Assembly: GCF_000716445.1 (NCBI RefSeq)
Contig: NZ_JNWK01000068.1
Span: forward strand, 1-41,037
Source of the DNA: Streptomyces wedmorensis
Lineage (GTDB): Bacteria; Actinomycetota; Actinomycetes; Streptomycetales; Streptomycetaceae
Direction of reading: 5' to 3'
Length of the DNA stretch: 41,037 nucleotides
Positions 17,397-26,207 of the stretch are shown here, piece by piece. Each line of letters starts with the position of its first letter. Position 1 is the first letter of the stretch. Position numbers and translations under genes: made by a program. Under the pieces are notes generated by a model. That model ran no database searches and was not told the origin of the DNA. It was given only the letters and a program-made list of their open reading frames with translations.

Positions 17397-19529
17397 TCAG
17401 GACACGATCACGGGTGGGGCGGGGTCGTCCGAGCGGCGCGTCCCGTCGGCTCCGGCGTCGTGGAGCGCGGTCACCGCCGCGTAGTGCTCGGCCAGTGCGC
17501 GGGCCATGGCGGTGGACGAGTAGGTGGACCTGACGAGGCTTCGAGCGCGTGCGGCCATGGTCGTCGCCTGTTCGTCGTCGACCGCGAGCAGACGGGTGAG
17601 TCCCTCTCCGAGCGTCCGCGAGGTGGAGGTGTCGATGAGCAGGCCGTTGCGGCCGTCGGCCACGTAGTGCGGCACGCCGCCTCGCAGGGGGCCCGCCACG
17701 AGCAGCCCGGCTTCCATGGCTTCGAGCAGGGCGAGGCCGAATTCCTCCTTGGCGCTGGGGCACACGTACCGCGCGGTGACTCGCCTCGTGGGGTCGGCGA
17801 GGGCTCGTTCGAGCATGCGGACCTCCGCGTTGGGAAGGGCCGGAAGGAGCAGTAGTCGCCGCCGCGCTTCGGGAGAAGCTCGCAGCGCCTCTTCGATGCG
17901 TGCGCGCATCATGCGTTCGACGGGATCTCGGGAGTGCGGGCTGCCCCCGACGAGCACCAGGACGGCATGCCGGTGGCACCCCGAGGCGATCCATGACCGG
18001 ACCAGGAGGTCCTGCTGCTTCACCGGGTGAAGCCGGCCCACGCTGAGCAGTACCGAGGAAGCGGCACCCCCGGCCGCAGAGTCCGGCTCGACGGCGGCGT
18101 CGATCGTCCGGAGGAGCACGCCACGCCGCCGGGCCCCGTGTGCGGGCGGTGAGTACGGCGGTATGCCCTCCGGCGGAGCGCTCGGAGCACCTCCGGCGTA
18201 CCGGTCCACCAGCTGGGGGAAGTACCGCACGAGTTCCGCCGCTCCCCCGTCCCGTCCCGCGATTCCCACGACGCGGTCCGCCCGCTCCACCAGCCGGTCG
18301 GCGAGGAAGACGCGGTGCAGATCGTCCCGGAGGGCGTGCGGGTCGGCGGCGGGAACGTCGTACCGCTCGGTCATCTGGCGATGGGGGTCCGGCGTGGCGG
18401 TGAACACCAGGCGGGTCCCGGCCCTGCGCGCGGCTTCGGCGAGGGCGAGCGAGCCGTCGTCGGCGTAGCGGACGTGCAGGACGTCGACCGGTCTGCGCAG
18501 CGAGGTGAGAAGGACGGTCGCCCACCACGCCATCGCCTCCCGGTGCGTTCCCGCCTCCTCGGGGCGGATCTGGTGATCGCTGTCCACGGGGATCCTGAGA
18601 ACCCAGTGCCTCCGACCCCGCCGGCGCAGGAGGAGCGGGTCGGCTTCCAACGCGGTGGTGTCGGCCGTCACGACCGTCAGTACGCCGCCGACGTCCCCGG
18701 TGTCCGCGAGGGCGTCCCCGAGGGAGCCGAGAAGGACGCCGAGTCCACCGCTCATCCCTTCGCCCGGGCGGTCGAGGTGTCCCATCAGCATGGACTGGGC
18801 GACGAAGAGGCCCGGCCGCAGGTCGGCCGTGTCCGGGCCGACCGGGGGTCCCTCCCCCAGCGCGGTCAGGAGTGCCCTCTCGTACGCGTCCGCTGCTTCG
18901 TGGACGTCCGGTATCCAGGAGCGCTCGCCCATCGAGGCGAGGAGACGCCAGGCGGCGTGCCGCACCCGACGTACGGATGCAGGCGCCGGGGCCGGAGCCG
19001 AACCCGACACCGGGGCGGTCCCCGACGCCGCCGCGACGAGCTCGGTCCGGGTGAGGGGCCGCAGACCAGCCGCGGCGGCGAGGTCCAGCATCTGCGGGAC
19101 CGCCTCGGGTGCGCGACCGGCCCGGAGGGCGGTGCGCAGCGCGGTCTGCGACCTCATCGGCCCGTGGAGCCGGACGACGTCAGGCCAGGCGTCGAAGACC
19201 GCGGCCCGGGTGTGGCCACAGGCTTCGAGGAACCGGACGCACTCTTCCGGTGTGGGGACCTTCCCCAGCCGCAGCCGCCTCCTCAGCCCGGCCAGGGACA
19301 GGTCCTGGGGTGAGGCGAGCGTCGAGGGGCCGTGTGCCGGGCCGTCCCGGTGGTACTCGGCCCGTACGAGCTCCGCCAGGAGGTTCGGGGTGCTCGACCA
19401 GCCCGGAGAGCCGTCTACGGACCTTCCCCAGTGCCCGGCCCGCGCGGCCAGGAAGGGCTCGGGCAGAGTACGCGGGGAGCGCCGCGGTCGGTGTCCCGCG
19501 TGAGCCGTAACAGGGCGAGAGTGTTTCAT
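17397..19529 (-). CDS. Large glycosyltransferase (GT4-like) with N-terminal extension
   Basis: 710 residues. The C-terminal ~450 residues are a GT-B glycosyltransferase of the GT4/sucrose-synthase-like type: a Gly-rich acceptor start (EGMSGGLGVLLGSLGDAL), SVGRLHPVKQQDLLVRSW, and the nucleotide-sugar-binding EEFGLALLEAMEAGLLV. The N-terminal ~220 residues are unusual. They include a DLSLAGLRRRLRLGKVPTPEE segment like a degenerate XRE-type helix-turn-helix and a helical region rich in Ala/Arg. ATG 19529 is chosen because GAGGAG precedes it. It is divergent from the GT1 gene at 19745, so both may serve one glycosylation pathway. Substrate is unknown; it is not an evident glycogen or trehalose enzyme. 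Confidence 0.8.
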   Translation of the reverse strand: MKHSRPVTAHAGHRPRRSPRTLPEPFLAARAGHWGRSVDGSPGWSSTPNLLAELVRAEYHRDGPAHGPSTLASPQDLSLAGLRRRLRLGKVPTPEECVRFLEACGHTRAAVFDAWPDVVRLHGPMRSQTALRTALRAGRAPEAVPQMLDLAAAAGLRPLTRTELVAAASGTAPVSGSAPAPAPASVRRVRHAAWRLLASMGERSWIPDVHEAADAYERALLTALGEGPPVGPDTADLRPGLFVAQSMLMGHLDRPGEGMSGGLGVLLGSLGDALADTGDVGGVLTVVTADTTALEADPLLLRRRGRRHWVLRIPVDSDHQIRPEEAGTHREAMAWWATVLLTSLRRPVDVLHVRYADDGSLALAEAARRAGTRLVFTATPDPHRQMTERYDVPAADPHALRDDLHRVFLADRLVERADRVVGIAGRDGGAAELVRYFPQLVDRYAGGAPSAPPEGIPPYSPPAHGARRRGVLLRTIDAAVEPDSAAGGAASSVLLSVGRLHPVKQQDLLVRSWIASGCHRHAVLVLVGGSPHSRDPVERMMRARIEEALRASPEARRRLLLLPALPNAEVRMLERALADPTRRVTARYVCPSAKEEFGLALLEAMEAGLLVAGPLRGGVPHYVADGRNGLLIDTSTSRTLGEGLTRLLAVDDEQATTMAARARSLVRSTYSSTAMARALAEHYAAVTALHDAGADGTRRSDDPAPPVIVS

Positions 19530-19744
19530 CGCGGCTCCTCGTCGACAACGATCGGACTGCAGTTGTTCGCCACCGACCGGAGTCTCGGATGCATCGCCCG
19601 GGCACGGCGCGGACGTTCGTGATCGCGAAGGCCGGGCTACGGGGCGGACTGCGGGACGATGCCGGACCGGATCACGGTACGGGCCGCAGGCGCGATGGCG
19701 GCGCCGGTGCATCCGGCTCCGCGGCGGGAGACGAAATCGTCCCC

Positions 19745-21097
19745 ATGGAGCCGTCACCCCCCAGAGGCCGCGGTCCGCGCGTGGTCGTCATCAGTCCTCC
19801 GTTCGTCTCGCACGCCCAGCCGCTCTCCGTGCTGGCCGGGGCTCTCGCCCGCACAGGCGCCGACGTCCTCTTCGCGTCCGGTCCGGACTTCGAGGGGTTC
19901 GCACAGCGCGCGGACGTGGCGTTCGTCCCCCTCACCGTCACTCGGAACGCGAACACCGGGGTGGCTCGGAGTACCCGTCAGGCGGTCGGGGAACGCGACC
20001 GCCTCGACGAGTTCCTCGATTCCACCCGGCGCGGAGCGGTCTCCGCACTCCTCACGCAATGCCGCCACCGCGGGCTGGACATGCTGCCGGACCCGGAGGG
20101 AACACTGGCACGGATCCGCGTCCTCGACGCCCGTCTGGCACCGGACTGGTACCTGGTCGACCAGCTGAGCTATCCGGTCACCTTGGCCCTGCACTGCCTG
20201 GGGCTGCGCTACGCCAGTTTCTGCCCCGGCCATCCCACCTATGTACCCGCCTCCGAGGAGGGGCTCTTCGGTGTGCCCTACGCGTGGCCGGAGGCGGTCC
20301 GCCCAACGGACGACGGTCTCAAGGAACTACGCCAGGCGGCACGCGCCGTCGACGCGGCATTCACCCGACGCTTCGCCGAGGTGGCGCGCCGCCATGCTCC
20401 GGCCGTCCGGCCTCCTGGCCGGGCCTTCGCTCTGGCCTCACCCCACGCGGTGCTGTTCAACTACCCGGACTTTCCTTGGTTGCCCGGGCGTCCGGAGAAC
20501 GGCACGGCCTTCGTCTACGGAGGACACTGCGTGCCCGCCCACGAGTCCGGGTCGGGCAAGGAGTGGGAGGACGTGCTGCGACGGCTGAAGGAGACTCGGC
20601 GGCGTGTGGTGCTGATGGCCCTCGGTACGTTCCTCTCCGCCCGTGACGACGTGCTCGCGCTCCTGGTGCAGGGGCTACGGAGCCACGTCCCCGACGCGGC
20701 CGCGATCGTGGCTGCGGGCGACCGTGCGGCAGCCCTGTCACACCTGGCGGGACCCGATGTCCACATCGACGACTCGGTGCCTCAACGCCGGCTCCTGGGG
20801 AAGGTCGACGCGATCGTCCACCACGGCGGGAACAACTCCTTCACGGAGGCTCTGGCCTCCGGGACGCCGGCGCTCGTCCTGCCCTTCTCCAGCGATCAGT
20901 TCTCCATCGCCCACGACGCCGAGCGGGCCGGGATCGCGCGATGCGTCGACCCGTCGCGACTGGACGGCAGGACGGCGGGGTCTGCCCTTCGCCGCCTCCT
21001 CGATGAAACTCCCCCGGGTCTCCGACAGTGGTCTCACCGGGTCGGACAGCGCGGCCCTGACTGGATGGCGAGCAGACTCATGGGCGTGATGTCGTGA
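19745..21097 (+). CDS. UDP-glycosyltransferase family protein (GT1, macrolide-GT-like)
   Basis: 450 residues with a GT-B fold: an N-terminal acceptor domain starting VVVISPPFVSHAQPLSVLAG and a C-terminal donor domain with DDSVPQRRLLGKVDAIVHHG, GGNNSFTEALASGTPALVLP and SSDQFSIAHDAERAG. The HHGG-N pattern and the DQ pair are typical of donor-sugar binding in GT1 enzymes acting on small hydrophobic molecules such as natural products or carotenoids. ATG 19745 was chosen; the frame is open further upstream and the ribosome site (GGGAGA) is rather distant, so the N-terminus is uncertain by tens of residues. It faces away from the GT4-like gene and converges with the SDR gene. Confidence 0.86.
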   Translation: MEPSPPRGRGPRVVVISPPFVSHAQPLSVLAGALARTGADVLFASGPDFEGFAQRADVAFVPLTVTRNANTGVARSTRQAVGERDRLDEFLDSTRRGAVSALLTQCRHRGLDMLPDPEGTLARIRVLDARLAPDWYLVDQLSYPVTLALHCLGLRYASFCPGHPTYVPASEEGLFGVPYAWPEAVRPTDDGLKELRQAARAVDAAFTRRFAEVARRHAPAVRPPGRAFALASPHAVLFNYPDFPWLPGRPENGTAFVYGGHCVPAHESGSGKEWEDVLRRLKETRRRVVLMALGTFLSARDDVLALLVQGLRSHVPDAAAIVAAGDRAAALSHLAGPDVHIDDSVPQRRLLGKVDAIVHHGGNNSFTEALASGTPALVLPFSSDQFSIAHDAERAGIARCVDPSRLDGRTAGSALRRLLDETPPGLRQWSHRVGQRGPDWMASRLMGVMS

Positions 21098-21165
21098 GAC
21101 GACAGCGTCCGGACCAGCGCATGAGGGAGCCGCTGGTGGTGAGGGACCGGGGGCCCGCCCCTCGC

Positions 21166-22056
21166 TCACGGGATGGTGGAGCGGTCGATCAGCCTCTCTT
21201 CGATGCGCCCGCCCTCGCCGAGCAGCCCGGTCTGCTCGAAGGTGTGCTCCCGCATGAGCCCGGGCAGCGTTCGCCGGGAGAGCAGGTCGACCGCGAAGGG
21301 GAAGACCGGTCGTCCCACCTGGGCGAGCCGCAGCCACGGCGGCGCGTAGACGGAGGCGGAGCGCCGCTCGACGCCCCGCACGAGCCAGGCCGCGACCTGG
21401 CTCACCGGGTAGACGCGGCGGGCGGGGGCCGGCATGTGCCCCCGCAGCTCGCGCAGGACCGCGTGGCGGTCGACGTCCCGGATCATGTCGGTGTCGGTCC
21501 AGTGCAGGTACGCCACCCCCACCCCGACGCCGCGGTGTGACAGCTCGGCGCGGAGGGAGCGGGCGAAGGCCTCGGCACCCGCCTTGGAGGCGCAGTAGGC
21601 GCTCATCATGGGAGCAGCGCCGAAGGCGGCGGTCGAGGCGACCTGAAGGAAATAGCCCCGGGTGGCGAAGAGCCCGGGCAGGAAGGCACGCGCGGTGACC
21701 GCGCTGCCCACGAGGTTGACCTCCACGACGCGCCGCCAGAGGTCGGGGTCGGAGGACTCGAACGGACCGCCTTCCGCGACCCCGGCGTTGGCGATGACGA
21801 CCGACGGCGGGCCGAGCGTCCGGCTCACCTCCGCGGCGGCCCCGCGCATCCCCGCTTCGTCAGTGACGTCGACCTCCACCACGTGGCTCTCGGCGTCGAG
21901 CGTCGCTGCGACTGCCAGGAGGGTGGCGTGATCACGTCCCAGCAGCGCCACCCTCGAACCGCGTGCAGCGAGCAGGCGGACCAGGGCGGCGCCCAGGCCA
22001 CGGGCGGCGCCGGTGACGACCACGGTTCGTCCTTGCAACTCCCGGAAGCTGGTCAC
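21166..22056 (-). CDS. Short-chain dehydrogenase/reductase
   Basis: 296 residues. Classical SDR motifs: TGAARGLGAALV (NAD(P)-binding), NAG in VVIANAGVAEGG, catalytic Ser in LQVASTAAFGAAPMM, and YCASK (Tyr and Lys present). The ~70-residue C-terminal extension (RVYPVSQVAAWLVRGVERRS..., then LPGLMREHTFEQTG) is of the kind seen in membrane-associated SDRs. GTG start chosen because GAGGGAGA lies just upstream; the longer open frame lacks SDR character. Substrate unknown. It follows the DUF4383 gene in the same direction with a 178-base gap. SDRs of this sort recur near photolyase and sigma-factor genes in Streptomyces. Confidence 0.88.
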   Translation of the reverse strand: MTSFRELQGRTVVVTGAARGLGAALVRLLAARGSRVALLGRDHATLLAVAATLDAESHVVEVDVTDEAGMRGAAAEVSRTLGPPSVVIANAGVAEGGPFESSDPDLWRRVVEVNLVGSAVTARAFLPGLFATRGYFLQVASTAAFGAAPMMSAYCASKAGAEAFARSLRAELSHRGVGVGVAYLHWTDTDMIRDVDRHAVLRELRGHMPAPARRVYPVSQVAAWLVRGVERRSASVYAPPWLRLAQVGRPVFPFAVDLLSRRTLPGLMREHTFEQTGLLGEGGRIEERLIDRSTIP

Positions 22057-22234
22057 GGGTGTCTCCCTCTGTGTGGGTGGGGCAGAGCCTTCGTGGTGGG
22101 TCTCGCCCGGCGGGCTGCTGACGCTCTCGTCTCCCCGGGAGACCCTTCCGAGGAGCCGACTCCGGCTGCGGGCTGTGTGCTTGCGCTGTTCCCGCACCGC
22201 AACCGAGACCGCGAACGTCGGCCTTCGTCAGCGG

Positions 22235-22807
22235 TCAGACTCCTGGATCGGCGCCCCTGGGGAGTCCCTGCGGTGTGGTGCGGTCGGTTCGGGGCAGTAC
22301 CGCTCCACCGGCGGCGCGGCGCTCCGCGAGCGATTCCGCGGCAGCCTGACGGGGGTGCCGACGGCGCCAGTAGGGGTTGTCGTGGGGCAGTTTGCCGGAC
22401 ACCCGTCCGTACATCCCGAACGTCAGGATGAGCAGCCCCATGACGAAGCTGAACATCACGTTGGTCATGCCGAAGTCCAGGAAGTTCGCCGGCCTGTCGA
22501 GTACGAACAGGTGATAGAAGCCGCTGATCAGGAACGTTCCTCCCACCACCACGTTCACGGTGGAGGCGACGTTTCCGCCCACGAGGGCACCGGTCAGCAG
22601 GGCGAGGCCCACCACCACCGAGATGACGCTCAAGGCAGTGTTCGTGGTCATCCCCGCGATGCGGTCGCCGGAGGTGTCGAACGAGCTGAGCGCGTCCGCG
22701 AAACCCAGACAGCCGAACACGAGCAGGATGCACCCGCACAGCGCCGCGCCCACGCGGTACACGGTGGCGAGGTGGTGATCCACGGGCAGTTCATCCTTCA
22801 ATCGCAC
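22235..22807 (-). CDS. DUF4383 domain membrane protein
   Basis: 190 residues with four hydrophobic helices: VYRVGAALCGCILLVFGCL, LSVISVVVGLALLTGALVG, VNVVVGGTFLISGFYHLFVL and MTNVMFSFVMGLLILTFGMYG. The opening LPVDHHLATVYRVGA and the VLDRPANFLDFGMTNVMF block fit the DUF4383 family, whose function is unknown. GTG start with GGGGAG upstream. The C-terminal ~45 residues are charged and cytoplasmic. It lies downstream of the ECF sigma gene in the same direction, separated by 240 bases, so it may be a target or partner of that factor. Confidence 0.82.
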   Translation of the reverse strand: MRLKDELPVDHHLATVYRVGAALCGCILLVFGCLGFADALSSFDTSGDRIAGMTTNTALSVISVVVGLALLTGALVGGNVASTVNVVVGGTFLISGFYHLFVLDRPANFLDFGMTNVMFSFVMGLLILTFGMYGRVSGKLPHDNPYWRRRHPRQAAAESLAERRAAGGAVLPRTDRTTPQGLPRGADPGV

Positions 22808-23047
22808 AGTCGCTCCCCGGATCGTCCCCGCTCGGATCTGCCCGGTCCCAGGACCCCAAGCGCGCGAACATCACTAGAAGCCTCATTTGCGAGACTTTCT
22901 CCATACTTCGGACAGGATCGGTTCTCGGATGCAGAGTCCTTCGATCGATCGACCCCTGACGGAGGTGATGCGCCCGGGCCCTCCCCATGCACCGCGTGGT
23001 CCAGCGCCACGCTGCGGGAGGGGGAGTCGGCACACATCGGGCGGATG

Positions 23048-23617
23048 TCATGGCAGTTCGGCGACGAGACAGGCGAGTGATCGCAGGCCCCTCCTGGTGT
23101 GGCTCTTGACCGTACCGAGGGGCAGACCGAGGCATCGCGCGATTTCGGGCTGGGTGAGTCCCACGTAGTAGGCGAGGAAGAGGATCTCGCGGCGTTCGGG
23201 CGGCAGGCAGGCCATGTGCCCGAAGAGGCCCAGACGGTCGACCGCACGCGCGCATGAGTCGGTGCTCTCCGGCGCGGGCCCTCGGCTCAGGCGACGCAAG
23301 CCCTCGTGACGGCGTACCAGCGCTCCCGAAGCGTCGGCGGCTTTGTGTGCGGTGATGCCGTACAGCCACGGGCCCAGGCCGCCGCGGAGCGGACAGTACC
23401 GGCCGGAGTGCGTCCATGCCTCGGCGAAAACCTGCTGCGCGACGTCCTCGGCGTCATGAAGATCGATGCAACGGCGTCGGGCCCACCCCAGAACACGGGG
23501 GTACCAGTCGGTGTAGACGGACTCGAAGGCCTCGCGCACGATGTCGCCGTGGGGCGGTGCGGCAGCGTTCTCGTCCGGGCAATGGACGCACGGGGGCAGG
23601 GGCGGTCTCTCGGACAC
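23048..23617 (-). CDS. ECF-type RNA polymerase sigma factor
   Basis: 189 residues. Region 2 is seen in FESVYTDWYPRVLGWARRRC followed by DAEDVAQQVFAEAW and GPWLYGITAHKAAD. Region 4 is seen in LPPERREILFLAYYVGLTQ followed by IARCLGLPLGTVKSHTRRG. The GTG start has GGAG nine bases upstream and follows directly on the non-coding-looking part of a longer open frame. The N-terminus has a short Cys/His element (CVHC) of unknown role. No anti-sigma gene is adjacent. The association with SDR, membrane-protein, amine-oxidase and photolyase genes suggests a light- or stress-response sigma of the LitS kind, which is context-based inference. Confidence 0.88.
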   Translation of the reverse strand: MSERPPLPPCVHCPDENAAAPPHGDIVREAFESVYTDWYPRVLGWARRRCIDLHDAEDVAQQVFAEAWTHSGRYCPLRGGLGPWLYGITAHKAADASGALVRRHEGLRRLSRGPAPESTDSCARAVDRLGLFGHMACLPPERREILFLAYYVGLTQPEIARCLGLPLGTVKSHTRRGLRSLACLVAELP

Positions 23618-24061
23618 CAGTCGTCTCCGGACATATCCGGGGAAAGGGACGGGGTCGCGATGCTGACGGCCGTAACGGGTCCCTCGGGACGAGGCCGCAG
23701 CAGAGAGGTGCCCACGCGCCCAGCGGAACACAGGGGCCCACCGGTCGCCATCCCACGCGGGCCGACCGGACGCTGTGTCCGCGGCAACGGCCTGGCGGTC
23801 GAGCCGTTTCCATGGGGTGGCTCCCCGGCCCCGTTCGCGAACCGGCGCCTTCCGAGCGGCGTGACGCGCTCCTGGCCGCTGGATTGTTCCACGGCCAACA
23901 GCCCGCCCGGGCCCCGCGCCTTGCCAGTAGCGCCATCCCGAGCCCGCGCTTGCCCGTGCGTCACGAGCGGGCAATCGGGTGATAAACGGAATCCAGGCAT
24001 CCGCAGGGGGCTATGACCCCGTAGAGGTGTCAAGCATCCGATTCCTCCACCGGAGGTTCTC
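23618..24061. other. Gap without a recognisable gene
   Basis: 444 bases upstream of both the sigma gene (minus) and the DUF6479 gene (plus). Open frames on both strands show no recognised domain. Promoters for both flanking genes must lie here. No clear box could be picked out. Confidence 0.4.
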
Positions 24062-24316
24062 TTGCACACCCTCATCGGCCTGATCGTCGTCGCGGTGCTG
24101 ATCGCCGGCTTCGTCCTCGGAGCGCACCTCCACGCGACAGAGACGCCACCGCCCCTCCCCCACGAACAACCACGCCGCCCGATCACCGACCGCCTGCCGG
24201 GAGCCGCCTTCGAGTTCCGCCGCCCCCTGCAAGTCCCCCGGAGCAACCAGAAGCAGCGGCTCCGGCCGTACCAGCTACGGGCACGAACCGAGCAGGTGCC
24301 CCCCGGACACGACTGA
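24062..24316 (+). CDS. DUF6479 family small membrane protein (second copy)
   Basis: 84 residues. TTG start supported by GGAGG seven bases upstream (24052-24056). One membrane helix (LIGLIVVAVLIAGFVLGAHL, residues 4-23) is followed by a proline-rich tail with FEFRRPLQVPRS and QKQRLRPYQLRAR blocks that parallel those of the copy at 14941-15324. Function unknown. Its end abuts the decayed SDR on the other strand. Confidence 0.7.
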   Translation: MHTLIGLIVVAVLIAGFVLGAHLHATETPPPLPHEQPRRPITDRLPGAAFEFRRPLQVPRSNQKQRLRPYQLRARTEQVPPGHD

Positions 24317-24319
24317 CGC

Positions 24320-24882
24320 CAGACCACAGCGCGGTCGGCGAATCCGGTCTCAAGGCGGCCGGGCCGAATCTCGAGGGCCCCGACACCATCGCTCCGCGCT
24401 TCACGGCGCACTACGTCGAGCCAGGCTCCCAGCGCCGCTTGGGAGGCGCTGTAGTCGGCCGTCCCGGGCTGCGGACGCTCCGCCACCACGACGGTGACGG
24501 CGGCGATCACGGAACCGGGCTTCAGGACATCGAGCGCGGCGCGGAAGAACGCGGCCGGTGCCAGGTGGTCGACGGCCATGAGGTGCTCCGCGACCTCGTC
24601 ACCGGCCTCTCCCGCCGTGCCGAAAACCACCGCCCCGAAGGCGACGACACGGCGTCCGGGCGTCCAGGCCTCGAGGACAGCCGACGAGCGGGTCACGGCC
24701 CTGGCGCACGACCCGGGGTCGTACGCATCGAGCAAGGCGGTCGGGACGCACGGGAGTGCCTGTGCGGCCGAGGCCGGACGACTCGGGTCACGTCCGGCGA
24801 GTGCCGCCCACGCGCCGCGGCCGACCAGCTCGGCGGTAATCACACCGCCCAGGGCCACCGTCGGCACCGGCCACGAGGACAC
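24320..24882 (-). pseudogene. Decayed short-chain dehydrogenase
   Basis: The minus strand reads LVGRGAWAALAGRDPSRPAS, then FGAVVFGTAGEAGDEVAEHL, GSVIAAVTVVVAERPQPGTA and LEIRPGRLETGFADRAV, an SDR of a type common in Streptomyces. The Gly-rich cofactor motif is destroyed (VALGGVITAEL where TGASGVIG is expected). The catalytic YxxxK reads YSASQ, so the Lys is lost. The last ~20 residues are replaced by unrelated frame. These lesions indicate a pseudogene, although one frame remains open throughout. Confidence 0.65.
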
Positions 24883-25213
24883 GCGCGCCGTTCAGCTCCA
24901 CAGTTCTCGCCCCCCGTGCCAGGTCCGGGCGTCACATCGGGTCGACGCGTACTTCGGCCCCCGGGGCCGCCCACGGATACGACCCGCCAGGGCCGACACG
25001 GCGAGTAGCGCTCGAAGGCTTCCTGGGGGATGGGGATCGCGGCGTCCTTCCCGGTCGGCGGCCATGCGGTCCGGCGCCTCGTGCCGTCCGGGTCGCCCTC
25101 GGCGCTGTCCGTGCACAGTGACGGTCCGGTGGCCGCCCCAGGGGTGCTTGTCCAGGATTGCCGCATCCGCGGGGCCTGCCGCCGCGGAAATGCCAGGGAA
25201 GAGGGTGATCGCG
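24883..25213. other. Gap without a recognisable gene
   Basis: 331 bases. The minus strand has a fairly well-biased stretch (around ILDKHPWGGHRTVTVHG and IPQEAFERYS) split between two frames, which could be the wreck of a gene, but no family was recognised. Confidence 0.35.
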
Positions 25214-25705
25214 ATGAGTCAGGTCCAGCGACAGCCCCGGCCGACCGAATCGGTCTGGGATTACCCCAGACCACCCTGTGTGGTTCCTGACGCGCGCCGG
25301 ATCGTCGTGCGCCACGGGGGTGTCGTCCTCGCCGACTCCGGCCGGTGCCTACGCGTCCTGGAGACGAGTCACCCGCCGGTCTTCTACGTGCCCCGGGAGG
25401 ACGTGCGCACGGACCTGCTGATCCGGTCAACCAGGGTCACGCGCTGCGAGTGGAAGGGCGTGGCTTGCTACTGGACCTTGGAGGTTCCCGGAATGACAGT
25501 CGAGGACGTGGCCTGGAGTTACGAGGAGCCCGAACCCGCTTATGCCGCGCTCGCCGGCCACGTGGCGGTCTATCCCGGGCGCGTCGACAGCTGCACCGTC
25601 GACGGGGAGCGGGTGCTGCCGCAGCCTGGTGACTTCTACGGAGGGTGGATCACCGGGGAGGTGGTCGGCCCCTTCAAGGGGCTCGCGGGCAGTGCCGGCT
25701 GGTGA
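25214..25705 (+). CDS. DUF427 domain protein
   Basis: 163 residues. The whole length fits DUF427: an ESVWDYPRPP opening, ARRIVVRHGGVVLADSGRCL, RVLETSHPPVFYVPREDVR, CEWKGVACYW, AWSYEEPEP, HVAVYPGRVDSCTVDGERV. The family is a compact beta-barrel-like fold of unknown function, widespread in actinomycetes and often near stress genes. ATG preceded by GAGGGTGA. No operon overlap; the small DUF6480 gene follows 84 bases later in the same direction. Confidence 0.88.
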   Translation: MSQVQRQPRPTESVWDYPRPPCVVPDARRIVVRHGGVVLADSGRCLRVLETSHPPVFYVPREDVRTDLLIRSTRVTRCEWKGVACYWTLEVPGMTVEDVAWSYEEPEPAYAALAGHVAVYPGRVDSCTVDGERVLPQPGDFYGGWITGEVVGPFKGLAGSAGW

Positions 25706-25789
25706 GTCTGCGCGTGCGCGAGGCCTTCGGCGCTCCGAACCCCTGCGGGGAACTCAACGAGAACAAGATCCGGACCTTGGGAGACCACC

Positions 25790-25969
25790 ATGTCCACGCC
25801 TCACATTCCCCCCGGCGAAACACCGCCCGCCGAAGGATCCACGGCGGAGGCGCACCAGGAACGCCCTGACGGCGGCCTGTGGGAACACCCCCGAGTCCTG
25901 CTCGGCGCCATCGTGCTGGGCGCTTTGATGGTGGCGGCCTTCTTCATCGCCCGGATGGCCGGCTTGTGA
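25790..25969 (+). CDS. DUF6480 family small membrane protein
   Basis: 59 residues, with ATG following a GGGAGA ribosome site. The N-terminal half contains the IPPGETPPAEGS motif characteristic of DUF6480. The C-terminal half is a single membrane helix (VLLGAIVLGALMVAAFFIA). Function unknown; such proteins are common in Streptomyces among stress-related small genes. It may be co-transcribed with the DUF427 gene. Confidence 0.75.
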   Translation: MSTPHIPPGETPPAEGSTAEAHQERPDGGLWEHPRVLLGAIVLGALMVAAFFIARMAGL

Positions 25970-26025
25970 GCCACGTCCTCTCGCGCTACGGCGAGTGCAT
26001 GACCTGAACCTTGCTCGTGCGGGGC

Positions 26026-26050
26026 GACCGGTGACCGGTGACCGGTGACC
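26026..26050. repeat. Short tandem repeat of 7 bp
   Basis: The unit GTGACCG is repeated about three and a half times (26026-26050) in the gap between the DUF6480 and zinc-finger genes. No function is evident. Confidence 0.8.
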
Positions 26051-26207
26051 TCCGCGAAACGCGTACGGCTGGTCGGGGTCCCGGTGGAACGGCGGCCCTC
26101 GTGAGGTTGCGGCGCGACGGCCCGGCCCGATGGCCGGCGCCCATCACCCTCGTACACCCCTCGCCCGCAGCCGGATCAGCGAGGAGACGACCACATTGAG
26201 GCGGGCC

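Noticed and set aside
26026..26050. Possible CRISPR or iteron signal in the 7-bp repeats
   Set aside because: Units are directly adjacent without spacers, only three to four copies, and no replication or cas gene is near.
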